Shown here in pieces: positions 38,293 to 46,502 of a stretch of DNA of 64,000 bases. A model generated the notes under the pieces. It was not told the origin of the DNA. It saw only the letters and a program-made list of their open reading frames with translations, and ran no database searches. Numbering within the stretch: the stretch's first letter is position 1; each line of letters starts with the position of its first letter. This DNA comes from Foetidibacter luteolus (GTDB lineage Bacteria; Bacteroidota; Bacteroidia; Chitinophagales; Chitinophagaceae): positions 18,872-82,871 of the forward strand of contig NZ_VVIP01000038.1 of assembly GCF_009650435.1 (NCBI RefSeq), read 5' to 3'. Position numbers and translations under genes: made by a program.

Positions 38293-40596
38293 TTGAAAAA
38301 GGTATTCTTTATTCTGTGCGCCTGCGTTTTGGCAGGAACATTTGAATCGCTGGCTCAGAAAAAAACTGCTAACCAAAACACCACCGGCAGCAAAACGCTT
38401 ATCCGTTGCGCCACCATGGAACACCTGGCCGCCTGGAAGCAACTGCCAATGGCAAAAAGTACCCCTTCGGTTTCTGCCGGCAAAAAAAATCCGGCAGCCG
38501 GTAATGGAACGGTGCAAACGCACACCGGCACAAAAGAAACCGCGGGCCCTGTTTACATTCCGGTGGTGGTGCACATTGTATTGCCTTTTTCCACACAGGT
38601 AAGCGATGCTGATGTTGAGCAGCAGATAGCGCAACTTAACCAGGATTTCGCGGGCCTTAATGCTGACAGCAACAATATACCACCGGCTTTTAAACCGTTG
38701 TTTGCCAAAAGCAAAATACAGTTTGTATTAGCCAGGCGCACCCCCGGTGGTGGCCTTACCAGCGGCATAGAAAGAAGAAACAGCAATGTGGAGTTTAGCT
38801 CTGCCGCAACCGAAGATGCCATTAAGTTTAACGCCCTGGGCGGCCTGGATGCATGGGATGCCTCCCGCTACTTCAATATATGGGTGGGCAATAACTCTTC
38901 CGGGATATTGGGTTATGCCACTTTTCCTGAAACAGACGCCATGAACCAACAGGGTGTTTGCATAAATATCTTAGGATGGGGTGGCAATAGCTGCTATGTT
39001 GACCCATCCTATAACCTGGGCAGAACGCTGGTTCACGAAACAGGCCACTTCTTCGGCCTCTACCATATATGGGGGGATGACAATGGTTGTGATGGAGATG
39101 ATTTTGACCAGTTGACCGGCAACTTATTGCCCGCAGGTTTATTTAATCCGCCCGGTCAGGGCAATACCGCTGACGATATTGGCGATACCCCCAACATGGG
39201 CCGCTCAACCGGTGGTTGCCCTGTAGGTATACAAACTGATGCCTGTTCGCCAACAGCGCCGGGCAGGATGTACCAGAACTATATGGACTATACCGACGAT
39301 GCCTGCTACAACATGTTTACCACCAAGCAGGTAGAACGTATGGAATGGGTGCTGGACAATCTTCGGGAAACGCTTACTGCTTCCGTTACCGCCACACTGC
39401 CCGCTAATTTACCGGCGCTGGATGCCGCGGCTACGGCATTTGTAAATCCCGGCAGCATAGAAACCATTGATTGTGAATCCTCCGCCTATCCTTCTGAATT
39501 ACAATGTATAACACCTATTACCCCCAGTTTTATTGTTACCAATGCAGGCACCACTACCCTTACTTCTGTACGGGCAGAGCTTAGGGTAAATGGCCAATCT
39601 GTGTCAACAGTGACAGCGAATGTAAACCTGCCTGTATCAGCTTCTGCTATTATCCGTTTCCCGTCTTTTACACCAGGTGAAGGCGACAACATTTTGCAGG
39701 TTACCGTCTCCAGTCCCAACAACGGCGCCGACCAAAACGCCGCCAACAACAGCATTCAAACTACGCTTACCGTACTTTCACCGGCAGCATTGCCGTTAAC
39801 CGAAGGCTTTGAGGGTACCACCTTCCCTCCTGCCAACTGGAGCATTTTGCAGGCGCCCGCAGATGACATTACCTGGCAGCGCACCACGCAGGCTGCCAAA
39901 TCCGGCAATGCCTCGGCCTACATCAACAACTTTAATTACCAGGCTTTTGATAATACCGATGAACTGATCATGCCCCGCATGAGTTACGAAAATGTGGATT
40001 CCGTATTCCTGAAGTTTGACGTGGCCGCGGCTACTTACAGCGACCCCGGCTCCACCGACATTCCCTTGGACACGCTTACCGTGCTCATCAGTACCAATTG
40101 TGGCCAAACTTTTACCGAAGTGTATAAAAAGTGGGGTACAGAACTGGTTACCGTTCCCGGAGAAAGGGAAACTGAATTCTTCCCCACTTCCACCCAATGG
40201 CGCAACGATTCCATTAACCTTACGCCCTATACCGGCACTACCGGCGACCTGGTAGTAAAATTCCGTAACACGGTAAACTACGAGAACAATGTGTTTATTG
40301 ACAACGTGAATATTTACACCAAAACCGTCCCCGTATTGCTCAAGCAAAACGGTTATCTTATTTATCCCAACCCCTTCAGCAACCAGGTATTGGTGCAGCA
40401 CCTGCAACCGCCCACACAGCTAAAGGGCATTAATGTGTACAGCGCAACAGGCCAGTTGGTTTACCGCCAGCAATACAGCACAGCACCGCCATCGTCCATA
40501 TACATTAACCTGCCTAACCTGGCTTCCGGGGTGTATTTTATGCGGTTGATTTATACTGATAAAGAGGTAACGCAAAAGTTAATTAAACTCAACTAA
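38293..40596 (+). CDS. Secreted M43-family zinc metalloprotease with T9SS type-A sorting domain
   Basis: About 767 residues from a proposed TTG start at 38293, which gives a clean signal peptide MKKVFFILCACVLAGTFESL. The longer frame from a TTG at 38200 would bury that signal behind 31 polar residues, so it is unlikely. The catalytic domain has the metzincin zinc site HETGHFFGLYH and the Met-turn region NYMDYTDDACYNMFT typical of M43 (pappalysin/cytophagalysin) proteases. A CARDB-like beta domain and a jelly-roll region follow. The end, IYPNPFSNQVLVQHLQ ... GVYFMRLIYTDKEVTQKLIK, is a type-A (Por) sorting domain. It should be exported by T9SS and degrade extracellular proteins. Confidence 0.92.
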   Translation: MKKVFFILCACVLAGTFESLAQKKTANQNTTGSKTLIRCATMEHLAAWKQLPMAKSTPSVSAGKKNPAAGNGTVQTHTGTKETAGPVYIPVVVHIVLPFSTQVSDADVEQQIAQLNQDFAGLNADSNNIPPAFKPLFAKSKIQFVLARRTPGGGLTSGIERRNSNVEFSSAATEDAIKFNALGGLDAWDASRYFNIWVGNNSSGILGYATFPETDAMNQQGVCINILGWGGNSCYVDPSYNLGRTLVHETGHFFGLYHIWGDDNGCDGDDFDQLTGNLLPAGLFNPPGQGNTADDIGDTPNMGRSTGGCPVGIQTDACSPTAPGRMYQNYMDYTDDACYNMFTTKQVERMEWVLDNLRETLTASVTATLPANLPALDAAATAFVNPGSIETIDCESSAYPSELQCITPITPSFIVTNAGTTTLTSVRAELRVNGQSVSTVTANVNLPVSASAIIRFPSFTPGEGDNILQVTVSSPNNGADQNAANNSIQTTLTVLSPAALPLTEGFEGTTFPPANWSILQAPADDITWQRTTQAAKSGNASAYINNFNYQAFDNTDELIMPRMSYENVDSVFLKFDVAAATYSDPGSTDIPLDTLTVLISTNCGQTFTEVYKKWGTELVTVPGERETEFFPTSTQWRNDSINLTPYTGTTGDLVVKFRNTVNYENNVFIDNVNIYTKTVPVLLKQNGYLIYPNPFSNQVLVQHLQPPTQLKGINVYSATGQLVYRQQYSTAPPSSIYINLPNLASGVYFMRLIYTDKEVTQKLIKLN

Positions 40597-40630
40597 AGCC
40601 AACCGCTGCTCCGCAGCAGTAAAGCGATTA

Positions 40631-40715
40631 TTATTGGACGGACAGGGGAATATGAATTGGGCTTCGTTGTGTCACTCACTTCTGCGTCCGGTTTTTATGG
40701 CAGCTTTTCAGCCCT
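40631..40715 (-). repeat. Family-2 dispersed repeat, copy 7
   Basis: Core GTTGTGTCACTCACTTCTGC and tail GTCCGGTTTTTATGGCAGC. It is the 'GTGAGTGACAC' variant in reverse. It fills most of the 250-base gap before mqnE together with an AACCGGCC-type stutter run. Confidence 0.65.
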
Positions 40716-40821
40716 TTTAGGATCGGTGACAGCAATGAGCCTGACCTCATGCACCCAGCTACCTGCAACCGGCCACCACCCAACAAATTCACAAAACAGC
40801 CGGCTATATTTGTTTCAGCAA

Positions 40822-40829
40822 TAACTTTG
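40822..40829 (+). promoter_or_regulatory. Candidate -7 box of mqnE
   Basis: TAACTTTG matches TAnnTTTG and lies 17 bases before the ATG at 40847. A second TATATTTG is at 40804-40811. No -33 TTTG at the ideal spacing, so tentative. Confidence 0.4.
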
Positions 40830-40846
40830 CGGGCAAAACCGGAAGT

Positions 40847-42025
40847 ATGACAGCAGCAATGAACCATGCGGAGAAAATTGTGGAATCAGTAAAGGACAAT
40901 GAGCTTAAAGGCATCGGCGAAAAAATTATCAATAAGCAGCGGATTAGTTTTGATGACGGCGTTCTTCTTTTTGAAAAAGCATCTTTACCCTGGGTAGGTG
41001 CACTGGCCAATTTTGTAAGGGAATACCGTCACGGGAATAAAACCTATTTCAACCGCAACTTTCATATAGAACCCACCAATGTTTGCGTGTTCTCCTGCAA
41101 ATTCTGCTCATATTCCCGCCTGTATGCCCACCGGGAAGAAGGCTGGGAACTGAGCATTGACCAAATGCTGGACATTGTAAAAAAATACGATGGCAAACCC
41201 GTTACCGAAGTGCATATAGTGGGCGGCGTTCACCCTAAAATGAACCTGGCCTACTTTATTGAACTGATACAAAAAATAAATGCCCACCGGCCAGACCTGC
41301 ATGTAAAAGGCTTTACTGCTGTGGAGCTGGATTACATGTTCCGCAAGGCTAAGGTTAGCATTGAAGAAGGCATGAAAATGCTGAATGCGGCCGGCCTTAA
41401 ATCATTACCCGGCGGCGGCGCGGAGATATTTCACCCGGAAATACGCTCACTCATTTGCCATGATAAGGTAGACGCGGAAGGCTGGCTGCACATTCATCGT
41501 ACGGCCCATCAACTGGGTATGCACAGCAACGCTACCATGCTCTATGGCCACATAGAAAAATTTCATCACCGTATTGACCACATGGACCGCCTGAGAACCC
41601 TGCAGGATGAAACCGGCGGCTTCAACACATTTATACCCCTCAAGTTCAGGAACCGGGATAACGAAATGAGCCATGTACCGGAAACCGCTGTTGTGGAAGA
41701 CATGAAGCTGTACGCGGTGGCAAGGCTGTACATGGATAACTTTCCACACCTTAAAGCTTACTGGCCTATGCTGGGCCGCCAGAATGCGCAGCTTACACTC
41801 AGCTTTGGCGTTAACGATCTTGACGGCACCATTGACGATACCACCAAAATATACTCCATGGCCGGCAGCGAGGAGCAAACACCTGCCCTTAGCACCGCCC
41901 AACTGGTTACCTTAATAAAACAGGTAAAAAGAGAACCTGTTGAACGGGACACCCTGTACAATGAAATAAAAAATTACAGTAACATAGATCTTAAAGAACT
42001 GGAAGTAAACCCGCTTTATAATTAA
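40847..42025 (+). CDS. mqnE: Aminodeoxyfutalosine synthase (radical SAM), menaquinone biosynthesis
   Basis: 392 residues. The radical-SAM cluster motif CVFSCKFC has Cys80, Cys84 and Cys87. Family blocks include VHIVGGVHPKMNLAYF, GFTAVELDYMFRKAKVS, LKSLPGGGAEIFHPEIRSL and the HIHRTAHQLGMHSNATMLYG segment that distinguishes MqnE from MqnC. It joins SAM-derived adenosyl to the carboxyvinyl benzoate intermediate to make aminodeoxyfutalosine, the second committed step of the futalosine menaquinone route. No other mqn genes are in the window. It stands alone. Confidence 0.95.
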   Translation: MTAAMNHAEKIVESVKDNELKGIGEKIINKQRISFDDGVLLFEKASLPWVGALANFVREYRHGNKTYFNRNFHIEPTNVCVFSCKFCSYSRLYAHREEGWELSIDQMLDIVKKYDGKPVTEVHIVGGVHPKMNLAYFIELIQKINAHRPDLHVKGFTAVELDYMFRKAKVSIEEGMKMLNAAGLKSLPGGGAEIFHPEIRSLICHDKVDAEGWLHIHRTAHQLGMHSNATMLYGHIEKFHHRIDHMDRLRTLQDETGGFNTFIPLKFRNRDNEMSHVPETAVVEDMKLYAVARLYMDNFPHLKAYWPMLGRQNAQLTLSFGVNDLDGTIDDTTKIYSMAGSEEQTPALSTAQLVTLIKQVKREPVERDTLYNEIKNYSNIDLKELEVNPLYN

Positions 42026-42202
42026 CACGAATGTGTTTATTTGGGGCTTTGGTAAAAATATGCGGATGACAAAATCTGTGTTATAGCCAAACACTTTTTA
42101 GCTTGAATACATTAGGATTGACTTACTTACCTGGGTAGTGCTTTGTATTATTCATACTGAAAGCCTACAGTTGCTGAGATGGGTAGAAACAAAGCCAATA
42201 CG

Positions 42203-42290
42203 GTGGGAAAAGCTGCGTAGCGAACAGAACGCACAAGAGTGCGACGCAACAACAGCTTAATTGATGTCCTCCTGCCGGGCCCATAAAAAT
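42203..42290 (+). repeat. Family-2 dispersed repeat, copy 8
   Basis: GGTGGGAAAAGCTGCGTAGC, then GCACAAGAGTGCGACGCAAC, then TCCTCCTGCCGGGCCCATAA. It lies in the 309-base gap between mqnE and the DHFR-fold gene; nothing else is visible there. Confidence 0.75.
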
Positions 42291-42334
42291 TACTCCGCCC
42301 TTCCTTTTGGGAATGAGGTTAAGGTTAGTTTGCC

Positions 42335-42904
42335 TTATAGCTGCACCTGGTATTTATTGCACAATGTTCCGTTGGATAACTGATGCGATGCCGAAAGGCT
42401 AAGCTTTGTAACCCGCTCAGTTTTTCTGAACAGGGGGATGCCATCTCCGAAAATTACTGGGTGTACAATAAGCCAGATATTGTCAATGACATTGATGTTA
42501 AGCAATTCGTGAACAGCAGTAGGACTGCCAAAAATTAAAATGCTTTTGCCCTGTTGTTCTTTTATAGCGTTTACTTCATGCAAAAGGTTGTGGCTGATAA
42601 TATGAGAGCTATTGGCAGTAGTCGGTTGCAGGGTTTTAGACAAGACTATCCTGGTAGCTGAATTGTACCAGTTTGAATACTTAATGATGTTTTCTGTAGC
42701 GTCGGGTTTATCCGCGGCAGTTGGCCAGTATGCTTCTAAAAGTTCGTAAGACACCCGTCCAAACATGGCCGCATCGGCATCATCTATAATGCTGCACACA
42801 AATGCCAGGTTTTCTTCGCCTCCTATAAAGTTGTCGAATTCTCCTTTTGGACCAGCCACAAAGCCATCCAAAGAAATCTGTGCAATTAAATTTAACGCTC
42901 TCAT
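42335..42904 (-). CDS. Dihydrofolate reductase-family (RibD C-terminal-like) protein
   Basis: 189 residues from the ATG at 42904; a longer frame adds 14 unlikely residues. The start MRALNLIAQISLDGFVAGPKG is the typical opening of YwjB/YyaP-like DHFR-fold proteins. The FGRVSYELLEAYWP motif, a GKSILIFGSPTAVHELLN nucleotide-binding segment and IWLIVHPVIFGDGIPLF follow. These proteins bind NADPH-like cofactors, but most lack a proven substrate. It stands alone between a repeat and a short gap. Confidence 0.9.
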   Translation of the reverse strand: MRALNLIAQISLDGFVAGPKGEFDNFIGGEENLAFVCSIIDDADAAMFGRVSYELLEAYWPTAADKPDATENIIKYSNWYNSATRIVLSKTLQPTTANSSHIISHNLLHEVNAIKEQQGKSILIFGSPTAVHELLNINVIDNIWLIVHPVIFGDGIPLFRKTERVTKLSLSASHQLSNGTLCNKYQVQL

Positions 42905-43157
42905 GGCAACGTTTGATGATGGTTTGTTAAGAGATGTTTTATGCAAAGAACAACCGCGATTTAATACCTGGTGGTTCTCAATGGTATTTGAAATTTACGG
43001 CTCTATTTGTTGTTACATGATTTTTTTCAGCAAAACCTTAGAAATAAGGCGGGAGGTTACTGACACTTGTAACAGCTACAATGAATGTTTACCTTTATGA
43101 AAATGCGGCATGAGTGATGCCGGCTTTTTATTAACATCAGCTATAAGCAACGCTAAA

Positions 43158-43595
43158 ATGGGTACAAACCTTATCATACACTTTTTTAAAAGGGCTGCTG
43201 TTTGTATGTTGGCTTTGGGGTGCATTACTGTTCCCAAAGCACAAAAAACTGTATGCGAAGCTGCGTTGAAAGACACAGCGACGGTTACCTATATCCCTAT
43301 GGCAGAACTTAAAGCCAACCTTGATAAATACCATGGAAAGTGGATTGCTACAGAAGGAATTTATTACACGGGCTTTGAACAATCGGCACTTGGCCTTAAG
43401 GATGGCGCTAAAGCGGGTGAAATATTCCCCTCGCTATGGATTAACCTGGATAGTAAACTGCCCTGCCTGAGAAACATTGAGCAATTCAATGAAACCTATA
43501 TAAGGCTAAAAGGCCGGGTTAATATAAAAGCAAAAGGGCACATGGGCGGTTATGCCGCAACAATAGAAAATGTTTTTTACATAGAGCGGTTGTAA
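43158..43595 (+). CDS. Small exported protein, unknown
   Basis: 145 residues from the ATG at 43158; the longer frame from 43110 adds 16 residues that would mask the signal. An N-terminal hydrophobic segment (FFKRAAVCMLALGCITVPKAQ) looks like a signal peptide. The mature part has YIPMAELKANLDKYHGKWIA and an OB-like run of strands (ETYIRLKGRVNIKAKGHMGG) suggestive of a small nucleic-acid- or ligand-binding fold, but I recognise no family with confidence. It is convergent with the broken lipocalin-like gene, 21 bases apart. Confidence 0.7.
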   Translation: MGTNLIIHFFKRAAVCMLALGCITVPKAQKTVCEAALKDTATVTYIPMAELKANLDKYHGKWIATEGIYYTGFEQSALGLKDGAKAGEIFPSLWINLDSKLPCLRNIEQFNETYIRLKGRVNIKAKGHMGGYAATIENVFYIERL

Positions 43596-43616
43596 GCTGT
43601 TTGTCTCAACGCCTAA

Positions 43617-44061
43617 TCAATCCACTTTTATCAATACCCTTTTCCAGGTTTTGTTGTCGCCGATAATCAGAGAATCTCCTTTTAAAATAAAGGGCCTTTG
43701 TTGGTCAGTATCTATATACCAGGGTAGCCAGGGAATTTGTATAAAGCCAGCTTAATAAGTTGATGTTATATTTTTTAGCAGAATCTTCCGGGATTTTTAA
43801 AGGCCTATCAGCAGAAATATTCAGGTTAACAATACCGCCTGGGGTATAGGTAAAAAATCCTTTTGGGTGTTGCCCATAATCATATTGCCATTTTCCCGCT
43901 ACGGAATCAAAGTCTGCATACTCAACCAGCTTCCACGTGCCAGCCAGTTTATTTACCTGTGGAGCAGATGCAGATTTTGGCTGGGTTAAACCCTGGGCTT
44001 TGGAGAAAGGGGAAAAGAGCATAGCTAAAAGCATCAGAGAATATAACTGTGCCGGTTGCAT
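43617..44061 (-). pseudogene. Lipocalin-like domain protein, frameshifted and internally deleted
   Basis: The reading frame from 44061 encodes a signal peptide (MQPAQLYSLMLLAMLFSPFS...AQ) and the front of a lipocalin-like domain (LAGTWKLVEYADFDSVAGKW, HPKGFFTYTPGGIVNLNI), but stops at 43705 after 118 residues. In the next frame, 43752-43617 encodes a matching domain end: IPWLPWYIDTDQQRPF, LKGDSLIIGDNKTWKRVL, then TGA. The two parts do not quite meet: the middle of the domain, roughly 20-30 residues by comparison with what I recall of the family, seems absent. A frameshift plus small deletion explains this. It is probably nonfunctional, unless the short product has a use. Confidence 0.7.
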
Positions 44062-44248
44062 GTTGTAATGGTTTACATTTCTATTGAAACTGAATTGTCA
44101 CTCACTCAAATTACGATGTTTGCTTTACTATACCTCACCCGATAGAAATCCATCGCTTCGTTCACTACTTAGCATACCCCACCCTACCACCGCAGTATGC
44201 CAGCAATAAGCCTTCACGCTCATCAATAATAATTTTCCTATTATCTTA

Positions 44249-44277
44249 AAATATTTATTGTTTTTCAATAAATATTT
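44249..44277 (+). promoter_or_regulatory. Inverted-repeat operator candidate over the DUF2975/HTH promoter
   Basis: AAATATTTATTG (44249-44260) and CAATAAATATTT (44266-44277) form a perfect 12 bp inverted repeat with a TTTTT spacer. It covers the -33 TTG at 44258-44260 and ends 3 bases before the -7 box. A dimeric repressor bound here would block transcription; the HTH protein encoded in the same operon is the obvious candidate (inference). Confidence 0.65.
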
Positions 44278-44288
44278 ATCTATATTTG
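44258..44288 (+). promoter_or_regulatory. Bacteroidota-type promoter of the DUF2975-HTH operon
   Basis: TTG at 44258-44260, 20 bases, then TATATTTG at 44281-44288. This fits the -33/-7 arrangement of the Bacteroidota housekeeping sigma factor well. The ATG lies 26 bases past the -7 box. Confidence 0.7.
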
Positions 44289-44314
44289 TTTTCAAATTTT
44301 AAACAACTCTTTTT

Positions 44315-44839
44315 ATGAAAACAAAAACTGAACAAATCCTGGCGGCGATGAACGTGCTGTCATGGGTAGTATTTTTCGGCTTGCTGGTAAAAGCCGGCGC
44401 CATCATTTTTTCCTATGTGGTCAGCATCTCAAACCCCGAAGCTGCAAAAAACCTTTACATGGGGCTTGATTTATACAGCATCAGGCAGCATGACCTGTGG
44501 CAGTACACAGGTACAGTTTCGCTAATGGTTACCTTATTAATTCTTGAGGCCTATGTAGCTTTTCTTGTTACCAGGGTGCTGTCTAAAATTAAACTGGCCA
44601 GCCCTTTTACCATGGAAATATCCAGGATACTGGAGAAAATCAGCTACCTGATACTATTGGTATGGGTTACGGCCATGCTGTACAATGCGCATGTAAAATG
44701 GCTTTCAAAAACAATCGGCATGGCCCGGGAAAACTTTATCTCCGGCGAATTTATTTTCCTGGCAGGTGTGGTATTTATTTTCTCACAGGTATTTAAGAAG
44801 GGGGTGGAAATTCAATCTGAAAACGAATTAACAGTATAA
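44315..44839 (+). CDS. DUF2975 membrane protein
   Basis: 174 residues with four hydrophobic segments: about 15-35 (LSWVVFFGLLVKAGAIIFSY), 66-88, 106-124 and 143-160. The ARVLSKIKLASPFTMEISRI-like stretch after the second segment (VLSKIKLASPFTMEI) is a DUF2975 hallmark. The family is nearly always encoded just before a small HTH_26 regulator, as here (3-base gap). Function unknown; the pair may form a membrane-linked regulatory switch. Confidence 0.9.
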   Translation: MKTKTEQILAAMNVLSWVVFFGLLVKAGAIIFSYVVSISNPEAAKNLYMGLDLYSIRQHDLWQYTGTVSLMVTLLILEAYVAFLVTRVLSKIKLASPFTMEISRILEKISYLILLVWVTAMLYNAHVKWLSKTIGMARENFISGEFIFLAGVVFIFSQVFKKGVEIQSENELTV

Positions 44840-44842
44840 CTT

Positions 44843-45052
44843 ATGCCAATTATAGTAAACCTTGATGTTATGATGGCCAGGCGAAAAATGTCGTTAAACG
44901 AACTTTCGGAAAAAGTAAACCTAACATTGGCCAACTTATCCATTTTAAAAACCGGCAAGGCTAAAGCCATCCGCTTCAGCACACTGGAAGCCATTTGCAA
45001 AGCACTTAATTGCCAGCCCGGCGATATACTTGAATTTACGGAAGAAGAATAA
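44843..45052 (+). CDS. Cro/C1-type (HTH_26, YozG-like) transcriptional regulator
   Basis: 69 residues: MPIIVNLDVMMARRKMSLNE, followed by ELSEKVNLTLANLSILKTGK, which is the recognition-helix region, and FSTLEAICKALNCQPGDILE. That is the standard five-helix Xre-like fold of this family. It starts 3 bases after the DUF2975 gene and is certainly in the same operon. The perfect inverted repeat over their promoter is a likely binding site for autoregulation. Confidence 0.92.
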   Translation: MPIIVNLDVMMARRKMSLNELSEKVNLTLANLSILKTGKAKAIRFSTLEAICKALNCQPGDILEFTEEE

Positions 45053-45085
45053 CCAGTCAGCCGCGTCAGCAAAACCGGCCCCCTA

Positions 45086-45850
45086 CTACCAGGAATACTC
45101 CTGCACGGGGCAACCCCTCTTCTTTTTATGCCAGATAGCCTGGCCTGCTTTTACTTCTAAAATGTCTATGGGGCCGCCAACAAACCGGGGCTGGTCTTCG
45201 GCTTCCAGTTTAATAAGCTTTTCCACAAGGTTCAATGGCTCAACCGTTTCGCTATTGTGCTGCATATAATGGTTAATGGCGGCAGTTTCTCCAAAACAGT
45301 AAGCTCTTGTGTTATCCTGGCCGGTAAGCGCCCCGGTTGGCTGTTCCGCTTTTACCAGCAGCGTTTCCATGTTTTGTATACTGAAGTTTACTAGCCTGGC
45401 AATGGGCCGGACACTGTCGCACCCAATAATAGCTATGGACAAAATATTGTCCCGGTACTCCATGCTTTTAGCAAAAAGCGCAGCATGCAACTGCTGTTGC
45501 CGTTTTAGTTCAATGCTCAGCAGCCTGCAAAGATCGGCGCTCATCGCCTCTACAGCCGCATGCAGGGTAGCCTGCCGTTGCAGGTAATTGCTGATTACCC
45601 GGGCCGCATCAAAATTGGTCATGGAGTTTTGGGTTAGGCCGCAAAGGGCAAAATAAAAGTTGCCGGCCTGGTGAATTTTAGAGACTTTCCTCTTTTCCGG
45701 TTTCAGCGTTCGCAGGTCAATAAAAGTGCCCCTGCTGTCTGCACCAAGAATAACTGACGTGGGCGTTACAATAACTACGATGGAGGAAGCATGTACAGCA
45801 GTTGTACAGCATGCAGCGGTTACTGCACAAATCAATAGGAACTTGGACAT
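45086..45850 (-). CDS. Exported proteasome-like Ntn hydrolase, putative
   Basis: 254 residues from the ATG at 45850 (longer frame to 45919 rejected). Signal peptide MSKFLLICAVTAACCTTAVHA; cleavage after Ala21 would leave Ser22-Ser23 at the mature N-terminus. The next residues SIVVIVTPTSVILGADSRGT align with the opening of proteasome beta/HslV subunits: counting Ser22 as 1, the Asp of GADSRG falls at 17, the position of catalytic Asp17. A Lys in KVSKI sits near the Lys33 position with a 4-residue insertion, and YFALCGLTQNSMTNF matches the family's A-x-x-G-x-x-x-D block. If right, signal-peptide removal unmasks the nucleophile. Substrate unknown. No partner ATPase is near. Confidence 0.7.
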   Translation of the reverse strand: MSKFLLICAVTAACCTTAVHASSIVVIVTPTSVILGADSRGTFIDLRTLKPEKRKVSKIHQAGNFYFALCGLTQNSMTNFDAARVISNYLQRQATLHAAVEAMSADLCRLLSIELKRQQQLHAALFAKSMEYRDNILSIAIIGCDSVRPIARLVNFSIQNMETLLVKAEQPTGALTGQDNTRAYCFGETAAINHYMQHNSETVEPLNLVEKLIKLEAEDQPRFVGGPIDILEVKAGQAIWHKKKRGCPVQEYSW

Positions 45851-46073
45851 TGGATAGGTAAGCCGGTGTTTTTGCCAGGCAGTTGTACAAAATTGCGCGT
45901 CCAGCCAATACGCACACATTAAAATTTGGGTTATGCAATAAAAAAATAATTAAGAAAACACAGGGCATTACCGGCGAAAAAAACGTCTGTTATGGATAAG
46001 CTGTTGGTTTACAAAGATTAGAGAAAAACCGGGCAGCAATCTTCCATTGTGGGGGTGATAAAAAATATTTTTA

Positions 46074-46178
46074 GGGGGTGCCCCCAAGCTGCGCAAGGGG
46101 TCGGGCTTTCCGCTCATACTCCGGCACAAAGCCCTGCTGCGATGGCCTCACCGGGGTATCCGCTTCAATCCCTCACCC
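46074..46178 (+). repeat. Family-1 dispersed repeat, copy f
   Basis: GGGGGTGCCCCCAAGCTGCG start, shared CTTTCCGCTCATACTCCGGC, GATGGCCTCACCGGGGTATC and TTCAATCCCTCACCC end. It is followed by GGTTGCAGGTTACCGGTTGC stutter words. Confidence 0.85.
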
Positions 46179-46326
46179 GAAAGCTGGTTGCAGGTTACCG
46201 GTTGCAGGATGCCGGTCTGTTGAAGTGTAAAAACCTGGTGATTTGTTTAATTGATGAAGCGCAGAAAAAATTACGTAACGGCCGCTGACATTAAACCTTG
46301 AACAAAAGAACACCGAAAAGTTACAG

Positions 46327-46400
46327 CCTGCTGCCCAATGCTGCATAGCGTACAAAGCGTACAAGTGAGTGACACAACCAAAGCCCAATAGCAGCACTGT
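46327..46400 (+). repeat. Family-2 dispersed repeat, copy 9
   Basis: Core GTACAAGTGAGTGACACAAC, with TGCATAGCGTACAAAGC before and ATAGCAGCACTG after. It sits between family-1 copy f and the second DHFR-fold gene. Confidence 0.7.
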
Positions 46401-46502
46401 AGCTTAGTACAAAAATGTTTTTGTCTCTTTGTCCAGTTTATGCCGCCCCATTTGTTACATAGGTGCAATTCATACATTCATTAACCTTTAAAACCATGTA
46501 TC

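Noticed and set aside
39796..40407. 203-residue minus frame inside the M43 protease gene
   Set aside because: Antisense shadow of a well-supported gene, with no recognisable motif.
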